Positions 32,595 through 39,000 of a stretch of 39,000 bases of DNA are shown piece by piece; position 1 is the first letter of the stretch; every line of letters starts with the position of its first letter. The translations under genes and the position numbers were made by a program. The notes beneath the pieces are model-generated. The model ran no database searches and was not told the origin of the DNA. It was given only the letters and a program-made list of their open reading frames with translations. This DNA comes from Opitutus sp. GAS368 (lineage in GTDB: Bacteria; Verrucomicrobiota; Verrucomicrobiia; Opitutales; Opitutaceae): NCBI GenBank assembly GCA_945903465.1, contig CAMDOF010000060.1:1-39000 (forward strand), read 5' to 3'.

Positions 32595-35500
32595 TCAGAA
32601 GTTGATTGTATTTGTCCACACGTACTGGCGCGGCTCGCCGACGAAGGTGGCGAACATCGCGTCTTCCACCGTGTAGCCCAGCGAACCGCTGGGGCGGAGC
32701 TCGATTTTGTATTTGTTGAAAAGGTTATTCACGTTGATCTGCCCACGGTAAGTATAGCGGCCAAACTTGTGCGTATAGGCGAGGAACGGGCTCACCTGCG
32801 GGTTGATGGCCACCTCACGGTAGAGTTTGCGGATGTTGCCGCCCGTGCCATTCGGTTCGGTATACCAGTAAGTGCGTTTCGCCAGATCCCAGCGTGTAGT
32901 CACGCCCAACGAGGTGCCGCGTAATCCGCCCTCGCGGAGATCGAAGGTGTTCGTGAAGACCAGACGATAGAGCGGGTGCCCCACGGTGGGCTCGCCCGAA
33001 GTCGCGAGGACCGCCGCTCCTTTATAGCCGGCCGGATCCGAGAAAGCATAGGAAATATCGGAGATGGGCAGTCCCGTGCGCAACGAGCGGGCCTGGAGAA
33101 ATTCCGCCCCGGAAGGAATCTGGAAAAATCTCAGCGCCCGATAAACCGTGCTGTTCGTCAACAACTGTCCGTTGACCGTCGGCGTGCCGCCTTGTCCATA
33201 GGCGTAGTACGGGTTCGTGCGATCATTCATCATCGCGAGCGTGAGCTGCGCGTTCTGAGCTCCGACCATCGGATCGCGCAATGTGGTCACGGCATTGACC
33301 AGCGCAACGCCGGCGGCGTCGATGGGAACCAGGAACGGGGTGCCATTCGCATACGTCACGCCGCCCGTCGACTTGTTGTAGTAGAAATCGTCGTTCCAGA
33401 GAATCGGATAGGACAACGGCGTGCGGATCCTCCCATCCTGCTGCGTGAATCCGAGCCGCGCCCGCCAGTTGCGCGTGGGTGCGGCGGTCAGGATGACCTC
33501 GAGTCCCCGGGATTCCTTGTCGAGGTTGACCCAGACGTTGCGGAGGGTCGGGTTGAAGGCGCCGTTGAGGCCGGCGGGATTAACGACGTTGGCATAACTC
33601 GAGTAGCTGTTGAAGGTCTCGTTGCGGGAGTTGGACGAAAAGTAAGCGATCGATCCCGAAATCCGGGCGTCGGCGGGCTCATACTTGAAGCCGATCTCGT
33701 GGTTCAAACCGATCGTGTCCTTCGGCGGATTGCCGAAAAAATCTCCGGGGCGATTGGGCGGTGAAAACGTGCGGCCAGCGTTGTAGTAGGCATACAGCCA
33801 GGATTTCACCCGATAATTCAGGCCGAGGTTGTAGCTGTTGCTCTGCCGATCGACATCAATCCAGCCCTGCGTGCCGGTGGCGACGGTGTTGGGCGCGCGG
33901 GTGAAACTCTTCGAGAGACGAAGCCCGACGAGCGTGGTCAAGCGGTCGTCGAACCAGCGGGTGTAGTTGGCCGCGTAGAGTCCGCTGTTTTTCGCCGAGT
34001 CGGCATAGTTGCCGAGATTCGCGCCACCGATGCCAGCATAGCCGGGCACGAGGGTGAGCAATCCGAGCGGGTTCAGCGGGGTCTCCCAATTCGCATTCCG
34101 CGGATTCTGAATTTCCAGAACGTAGTTGCGGCCATCGACGGTCACGCGCCGCGAGCCGGGCCTGAAGTACGGCGTCTTCAACGCGCCGCCGCCGACCGGC
34201 CAATAGAGCGTCGGCATGAGAATACGGCCAATTGCGTCGGCGCCGGAGACGCCGCCGACCGGCGCCGGCCGCGGATTGGTGCGGTCGTAGAGCCGGAAAT
34301 TTCCATCCGACTCGTAGTAGCGGTAGTTGACCTGGCCACCGTTCACACCCGGGCCGAAACTCAAGTCATAGCCCAGCACCGTCTGGCTTTTCGCACGGCC
34401 CCGGAACAATTCGGTGGTCACAACCGCGCTCCCTCGATAGGCGATGCGACGGCCGGCGTTGGCGTCGTTGTTTCGGTTCATCGCGAACGTTGAGCCGTTA
34501 GCCCAGTCGTCATAGGGATTGGCGGCGTTGAAGGCGCGCGGCGCCAGCAGCGCCGTGACCCCGACGCCGCGCTGGCTCACGGAGCGATCAAACATGGCGC
34601 CCAGCGAGACCGCGAGCCACCGGGTCGAGTTGGAATCGACGGAGAGGGTGTAGTTCTCTCCATCGACATCCTCCTCCTGCGCCCAGCCGCCCCACGAAGA
34701 AGCGTTGTCCCAGCTCATCCGGCCATTCGCAATCGCGCCAGCCGGAAAGGGCGCGCCGGTTTTCGGATTCGTCGCGCCGGCTTGATTCGTGGCGAGGAGA
34801 TATTGCAGCGCGAAATTGTGTCGAGGGTCGCGGGTGGCGTTGGTGAAGCCCAGATCGCCCACCGTCGTGTTGAGGATCCGATTGTTGTCACTGCGCCGGC
34901 CAGTCAGCCGCACGGTGGTGTCGAACGGCAACCGTGCGGCGATCGTGCCGTAGAACGCGTTCGTTTTTGCGCCGATGAAGAGGCGCCGATAACTCAAATC
35001 CTCGTTCAAAACCACGACCCGGTAGGCGAGGTTCTTGAGCCCGTAGTTCGCGTCCAGCATCCAGCGCCTCGAGCCGAATTGATCGTTGCGCGAGGAGATC
35101 GTCGTCGTGACCAGCGGCCGGCCGTCGCGGCCGAAGCGGGCCATCTTGGAACTGGTGTTGACGACCCCACCCGCGCCGCTGGATCCATAGAGCAGCGCGT
35201 TGGCGCCCTTGATCATTTCGACCCGCTCCATGTCGAACATGTCGGTGTAGTTGGCGCTGCTCGCGCTGGCCACGAAACCATTGCGACGCGTGAAACTGCC
35301 GGCGACGCCACGCGAGCCGATCGGTCCGATGCCCACGCGATCACCCGGCTGATTGTCATTCGAATTTGAATCCGGCGTCGGAAAAACCTGGCCGACCCCG
35401 GCGCCGTAGCCGTTGAGCAGATCCTCCACGGTGGTCGCGGCCACGTCGCGGATAAACTCCTCGGTAAAGATGTCGGCGGCAACCGGCGTCTTCAAGAGCT

Positions 35501-35732
35501 GCATATTAAAGGCCGTGATCGACGTCGAGTTGAGTGCGCCGTAGCTGGTGTCCTTGGCGGTGCTCACCTCAAACGGGGAGAGCGTGACGGTCTGGCTTTT
35601 ATTTGGAGCGGGCGTTGCATTGGCCTGGGCGAACGCGGTTGGTCCGGCGAGCGCGGCGGTGGCTATGGCGAGCAGCGGCAGGCGAACTTGAGCGAAGCAA
35701 GCCCTGGCGTGTGCGCGGTTTGATGGGTTCAT
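32595..35732 (-). CDS. Large TonB-dependent receptor of the polysaccharide-ester locus
   Basis: This 1045-residue outer-membrane receptor has its start at MNPSNRAHA (35732; the frame is open upstream but overlaps the esterase gene). The signal peptide is cleaved near AFAQA (about residue 36). A TonB-box-like VTLSPFEVSTAKD stretch is followed by the plug (VAADIFTEEFIRDVAATTVEDLL, VGIGPIGSRGVAGSFTRRNG, RVEMIKGANALLYGSSGAGG) and a long barrel ending FVGEPRQYVWTNTINF. There is no carboxypeptidase-like N-terminal domain, unlike the receptor at 25.9 kb. The plug style, with GANALLYGS-GAGGVVN, resembles FhuE/siderophore-like receptors that are greatly expanded in Opitutaceae. The esterase neighbours suggest a glycan fragment as ligand, but a siderophore or other ligand is possible. 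Confidence 0.92.
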   Translation of the reverse strand: MNPSNRAHARACFAQVRLPLLAIATAALAGPTAFAQANATPAPNKSQTVTLSPFEVSTAKDTSYGALNSTSITAFNMQLLKTPVAADIFTEEFIRDVAATTVEDLLNGYGAGVGQVFPTPDSNSNDNQPGDRVGIGPIGSRGVAGSFTRRNGFVASASSANYTDMFDMERVEMIKGANALLYGSSGAGGVVNTSSKMARFGRDGRPLVTTTISSRNDQFGSRRWMLDANYGLKNLAYRVVVLNEDLSYRRLFIGAKTNAFYGTIAARLPFDTTVRLTGRRSDNNRILNTTVGDLGFTNATRDPRHNFALQYLLATNQAGATNPKTGAPFPAGAIANGRMSWDNASSWGGWAQEEDVDGENYTLSVDSNSTRWLAVSLGAMFDRSVSQRGVGVTALLAPRAFNAANPYDDWANGSTFAMNRNNDANAGRRIAYRGSAVVTTELFRGRAKSQTVLGYDLSFGPGVNGGQVNYRYYESDGNFRLYDRTNPRPAPVGGVSGADAIGRILMPTLYWPVGGGALKTPYFRPGSRRVTVDGRNYVLEIQNPRNANWETPLNPLGLLTLVPGYAGIGGANLGNYADSAKNSGLYAANYTRWFDDRLTTLVGLRLSKSFTRAPNTVATGTQGWIDVDRQSNSYNLGLNYRVKSWLYAYYNAGRTFSPPNRPGDFFGNPPKDTIGLNHEIGFKYEPADARISGSIAYFSSNSRNETFNSYSSYANVVNPAGLNGAFNPTLRNVWVNLDKESRGLEVILTAAPTRNWRARLGFTQQDGRIRTPLSYPILWNDDFYYNKSTGGVTYANGTPFLVPIDAAGVALVNAVTTLRDPMVGAQNAQLTLAMMNDRTNPYYAYGQGGTPTVNGQLLTNSTVYRALRFFQIPSGAEFLQARSLRTGLPISDISYAFSDPAGYKGAAVLATSGEPTVGHPLYRLVFTNTFDLREGGLRGTSLGVTTRWDLAKRTYWYTEPNGTGGNIRKLYREVAINPQVSPFLAYTHKFGRYTYRGQINVNNLFNKYKIELRPSGSLGYTVEDAMFATFVGEPRQYVWTNTINF

Positions 35733-35911
35733 GAATGGCTTCGAGGAAACTGGATCTGCGGGGGGCGGGGTTAAGAGGAGGGGCAGGGTGGGATTTGGAT
35801 GAGTTATTGATCCAGCCAGTCGAAGACGAGGACCTGGGTTTCCTTGGATACGAATCCTGCCGTGGGGAGGTGCTTTCGGCATCTGGCACCCTGCCGCAAC
35901 CTTCCCGGGCG

Positions 35912-38041
35912 CTACCCTTTCGCCGCCAGCGCGCCCCACGGCTCGATCTGGCGGAGTTTTTTCGCCGCCAGCGCGCGATAGCAATCGGACAGGTCGAACG
36001 CCTTGAGCACACCGGGCGTCATATACGAAAGCGGCCAATCGTATTCCTCCGACTCGGCGACAGCGCCATAGTCCGTCAACGCGTGTTTCAACGTGACCTG
36101 AACGACGTTCTCCGCGAGGACCGCCGCAAAGGTCGCAGGGATCGCGCCCCACCCTCTGGCCACGAGGTGGATCTCCGGGTGCCCCGCCGCCTTCAGCCAG
36201 TCAATCACGCGCAACACGTCGTGGGTCTTCTGCCCGACATAGGGCTGGTCGAGCATGAGGCCATGAATGGCGTGCAAATAGTCGGAACCATACGGGGTGA
36301 GAAAGGACTTGGATCCGCCGATATCAGGCTGCGATTCGCCGATGCCCCGGACATCGCAGGTGTACGGTGCCGACTGCGGCTCCGCCTGGATTAGCTCGGC
36401 CAACAACGGTTCATCGCGCAATTCGGCATCGGCCGAATGATGCGAGATGTACAGCAGAGCACGCCGGTTCGCGCCCGCCGGTCGCGACATGAGCGGTTCG
36501 TCGGTCAGGGCGTAAACGATCGCGTGCACGGCAGGTTCGGTTTCCACCGCGTAGGCCGCCCACTGTTTTTTGGGATAGCGGCGATTGCCACCCGCCCGGA
36601 GAATACGATAATCGGGAACGCCGGTCCGCCGCGGGAGCTTCAACGTGTCGACCAGGGCTTGCCGCAGTTTTTCGCCGGCCGGCTGGCCGCGCTGTTTGCG
36701 CAGGATGAGCGACCTTTCCCGGGTGAAGGAGAACACCGTGCGCGGCTGCAAATCCGCCACCTGCCCGCGCAGCGTGCACCACAACGTTTCATCCTTCTCC
36801 ATCGTCAGCGCGGGCTCGGATTTTACCTCCGGCAAACGCGCCGCACGGTTGAACCAACGGTACATCGCTTCGCGATTGTCCTGGGTATAGCCGTGGTAGC
36901 CCGCGCCGATGAAGAGGCTGATGTTCTTCTCCGCCTGAAGCAGTTGATAGAGCCGGACCAAGCGCTGGTGGGCCTCCTCGAGGCCGCGTGCATCGAAGAA
37001 ATCCTTTTCCTTGCCGAGCAGGATGACCGGTTTCGGCGCGAGCGCCGCGATGAAGTCGGAATGGTCGAGGCCGAGCGCGAGGACCCGTGGCGGGCACTGT
37101 TCCGTGTCGGCCGAAAGCTCGTTCTCCACGTTGCGGCGGAAGGTGGTGACAAAACAACTCGGTGCGGCCATCGCCCAGCGCGCTTCCACGCCGCACAACC
37201 AGGTCGTCATGGTGCCGCCGCCCGAATTGCCGGTCACTCCAATCAGCGTGGGATCCACTTCGGGGCGAGTGATGAGGTAATCCAACGCGCGAATGCCGTC
37301 CCACGCCCGCCACGAGCCAAGAAATTCTCCGACGAGAAACTGCTGGTTGCCGTAGTAGAGATGTTCGCTGACGCCCGCTCCTTTGCGCGACTTGAGCTGC
37401 TCGGTCACTGACTGGAACCGCTCGCCCTGGCCAATCGGATCGAAGATCAGCGTGACATAACCCTGCCGCGCCAGACCCTGGGCGAAAGACTGGTACGTAT
37501 CGCCGGCCTTCCCGTTGTTCGAATGGCCGCAGGTCCCGACCACGCCCGGCAGCCGCCCGGTGCGGCCCTTGGGGAGATAGAGATTGGCGGTGACGGGAAA
37601 GCCCGGGCGGCTCTCGAAGATCACTTTCTCGATTTTGTAAGCATCGCGTTCGACCACGCCGGTCACTCGTGCGTTGAGCGGCGTCTTTTCCGGCCACGGG
37701 CCGAAGGACTGCTGGATTTTTGCCCGCACGTCGCGAACGTAGGCCTCGGCGTCGGATTTTGAGCGCAGCGCCGCGCGGCGTTTTTCTGCCTCGCGCTCCA
37801 CCTGCCGTACCCGCTCGACGAAATACTCCTGCACCATGCGGGGGAAGCGATTCAGCGGCACCAGCGCGGCGCCGGAATCCGCGGCGCCCTTCTTGCGGGA
37901 CGCAGCGGACTCAGCGGAAGCAGCGGCCGTCGCCGCTTCGGGCAAGGCTAGGCCGAGGGCTCCGAGTCCTGCGCGCTGGATCAGTGCACGTCGTGAAAGC
38001 AGGTTTTCGGACGGGGCTTCAGGTGGGTTGGATTGGTTCAT
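35912..38041 (-). CDS. Tat-exported two-part alpha/beta hydrolase, acetylxylan-esterase-like
   Basis: The 709-residue protein begins with a twin-arginine signal (LLSRRALIQRAGLGALGLAL), so it is probably exported folded. An alpha/beta hydrolase domain of the acetylxylan esterase/AXE1 type occupies about residues 130-400: ANLYLPKG, the CGHSNNGK oxyanion region, LIFDPIGQGER, nucleophile Ser273 in VTGNSGGGTMTTW and a late His in GAGYHGYTQDNRE. The C-terminal ~300 residues look like a second, degenerate hydrolase domain (YISHHSADAE, DVRGIGESQPD, HLVARGWGAI) in which the Ser elbow is GWG. The substrate is likely an acylated plant polysaccharide, by family and neighbours. A GGAG ribosome binding site precedes the ATG. 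It is followed by the receptor after 179 bases. Confidence 0.85.
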   Translation of the reverse strand: MNQSNPPEAPSENLLSRRALIQRAGLGALGLALPEAATAAASAESAASRKKGAADSGAALVPLNRFPRMVQEYFVERVRQVEREAEKRRAALRSKSDAEAYVRDVRAKIQQSFGPWPEKTPLNARVTGVVERDAYKIEKVIFESRPGFPVTANLYLPKGRTGRLPGVVGTCGHSNNGKAGDTYQSFAQGLARQGYVTLIFDPIGQGERFQSVTEQLKSRKGAGVSEHLYYGNQQFLVGEFLGSWRAWDGIRALDYLITRPEVDPTLIGVTGNSGGGTMTTWLCGVEARWAMAAPSCFVTTFRRNVENELSADTEQCPPRVLALGLDHSDFIAALAPKPVILLGKEKDFFDARGLEEAHQRLVRLYQLLQAEKNISLFIGAGYHGYTQDNREAMYRWFNRAARLPEVKSEPALTMEKDETLWCTLRGQVADLQPRTVFSFTRERSLILRKQRGQPAGEKLRQALVDTLKLPRRTGVPDYRILRAGGNRRYPKKQWAAYAVETEPAVHAIVYALTDEPLMSRPAGANRRALLYISHHSADAELRDEPLLAELIQAEPQSAPYTCDVRGIGESQPDIGGSKSFLTPYGSDYLHAIHGLMLDQPYVGQKTHDVLRVIDWLKAAGHPEIHLVARGWGAIPATFAAVLAENVVQVTLKHALTDYGAVAESEEYDWPLSYMTPGVLKAFDLSDCYRALAAKKLRQIEPWGALAAKG

Positions 38042-38179
38042 AAGAATGTCTCCGGAGGTGGTGCATTTTATTCAGACAACACCTTTCAGCGTGGCTATCG
38101 CCGACAACAATTATCCCCCGGCTTCATCATTGCGTGGGTTTCGGGTCTTCTGGGGTTAACTCCGACTGAGTCGCCACGG

Positions 38180-39000
38180 CTACGGCACAGGCTGGAGCCA
38201 GCGCTCGAACCAAGCCAGCATTTCCGCCCGCATCTCTGGCGTGTAGGTGTGGCCGATATCGGGATAAATCACATTGCGGAATCGGTCCGCTCCGCCGACG
38301 GCACCGTAGATCTGACTCACTTTCTGCTCGAGCACACGGATACCGTCCACGGGGGAACCGTAGTCGAGATCACCGGTGAGGGCGAGAAATGGGCGTGGTG
38401 CAATCAGGGCCAGCACTCCCTCGGTGTCGAAATGCTTTAGCAAACCGAAGGAAAAATAGTACAAGCCGTGGGCGCGCAGGTTGCCGTGCTCGATGAGGTT
38501 TTGATAACGGGTCAGGCAGGCGACGCCGACCGTGGCGGCCACGCGGTCGTCCACCGCCGCCAGCCACCACGCGCGGGTGCTGCCCATACTCATGCCGGTG
38601 ACGCCGATCCGCCGCGGGTCCACCGATGGAACGTGGGCCAGGAAGTCGAGCGCGATCTGGTCATCCCGCACAAACATGCCCCACAGCGTCCGGCCGAGCC
38701 ACAGGTGGAGTTTGTGGAGGCTTTTTTGCGCCAACTCGTTTCGGCTGGGGTCTCCGCGCAGGTAGGTTTCGAAGGTTCCTGCCGGGGTGTTGTCGCCACG
38801 GTCGCCATAGTAAGGGGCATCAGGAGCCAGCACAATATAACCAGCGCGGACAAACGCCTCTCCGAGCGACTCGGCGCCGCCGTTGCTGTTAGGCGTGATG
38901 AGTTGGTTTTTGTCGGGTGTGGACGAATGCAGCCACAGAATCGCGGGCCCGTCCGCCCGGCGCTTTTCCGGCACCAAGAGCAGCGCGCTGACATCGTTAC
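38180..39000 (-). CDS. Alpha/beta hydrolase, acetylxylan esterase or dienelactone-hydrolase-like (5' end outside window)
   Basis: About 273 codons are visible and the frame is open to the window edge, so the N terminus is missing. The visible part has the strand AILWLHSSTPDKNQ, VLAPDAPYYGDRG, nucleophile Ser in VTGMSMGSTRAWW, an acid in TGDLDYGSPVDG and a His in PDIGHTYTPEM, a complete Ser-Asp-His set. The DQIALDFL and DPRRIGVTG segments are typical of bacterial acyl-esterases linked to glycan use. It is upstream of the two-part esterase on the same strand (138-base gap). Whether it has a signal peptide cannot be seen. Confidence 0.82.
   Translation of the reverse strand, partial: NDVSALLLVPEKRRADGPAILWLHSSTPDKNQLITPNSNGGAESLGEAFVRAGYIVLAPDAPYYGDRGDNTPAGTFETYLRGDPSRNELAQKSLHKLHLWLGRTLWGMFVRDDQIALDFLAHVPSVDPRRIGVTGMSMGSTRAWWLAAVDDRVAATVGVACLTRYQNLIEHGNLRAHGLYYFSFGLLKHFDTEGVLALIAPRPFLALTGDLDYGSPVDGIRVLEQKVSQIYGAVGGADRFRNVIYPDIGHTYTPEMRAEMLAWFERWLQPVP

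Noticed and set aside
36437..37411. 324-codon plus-strand frame
   Set aside because: It lies entirely opposite the two-part esterase, whose signal peptide and Ser motif are clear; the frame has no recognisable domain.
1..39000. CRISPR array, prophage or defence system
   Set aside because: No regularly spaced repeats, phage structural genes, or nuclease/helicase defence gene sets were seen on either strand.

Overview
The window is a chromosomal segment of a moderately GC-rich, diderm heterotroph. The best fit is Verrucomicrobia, probably Opitutaceae. That placement is inference from gene content and protein style: large TonB-dependent receptors, a long IspH of the cyanobacterial/plant layout, an Ole-type hydrocarbon enzyme pair, an ECF sigma/anti-sigma pair and few obvious Shine-Dalgarno sites. 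No rRNA or tRNA gene is present to confirm it.

Layout. (1) 1-10.9 kb is mostly housekeeping: the tail of a probable ECF sigma factor with its anti-sigma partner; a minus-strand dapA-dapB-ruvA operon; and a plus-strand run of pilT-like ATPase, an exported low-complexity protein, fabD, lepA, lepB and malQ. (2) 10.9-19.6 kb is one compact minus-strand operon, read from 19.6 kb down: a FabF-type ketosynthase, an acyl carrier protein, a CrtI-like oxidoreductase, an exported sugar-isomerase-like protein, a second CrtI-like oxidoreductase, a FabZ-like dehydratase, a FabI-like SDR, an OleA-like condensing enzyme and an OleB-like hydrolase. It looks like a dedicated fatty-acid-type pathway with two desaturase-family enzymes and a head-to-head condensation module, and is the most interesting part of the window. 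(3) 19.7-24.3 kb holds galE, a BtpA-family protein, a stretch with two strong RNA hairpins, and an ispH with a long N-terminal extension. (4) 24.4-29.0 kb encodes an outer-membrane barrel-like protein and a TonB-dependent receptor. (5) 29.0-32.5 kb is a graveyard of mobile DNA: three short inverted-repeat elements of one family, a decayed IS66 transposase, a decayed IS4-like transposase and a broken sialate O-acetylesterase, with one intact gene, a manganese-type superoxide dismutase, among them. (6) 32.6-39.0 kb is a minus-strand carbohydrate-ester locus: an alpha/beta hydrolase cut by the window edge, a two-part Tat-type esterase and a second large TonB-dependent receptor.

How it works together. 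The lipid operon supplies its own ketosynthase, carrier, dehydratase and possible enoyl reductase but no ketoreductase, and it has OleA/OleB-like genes without OleC/OleD, so it must borrow partners from elsewhere or make a different product. The receptor/esterase locus probably imports and deacylates plant-type polysaccharide fragments. All functions were assigned by reading motifs by eye; no database search was run.
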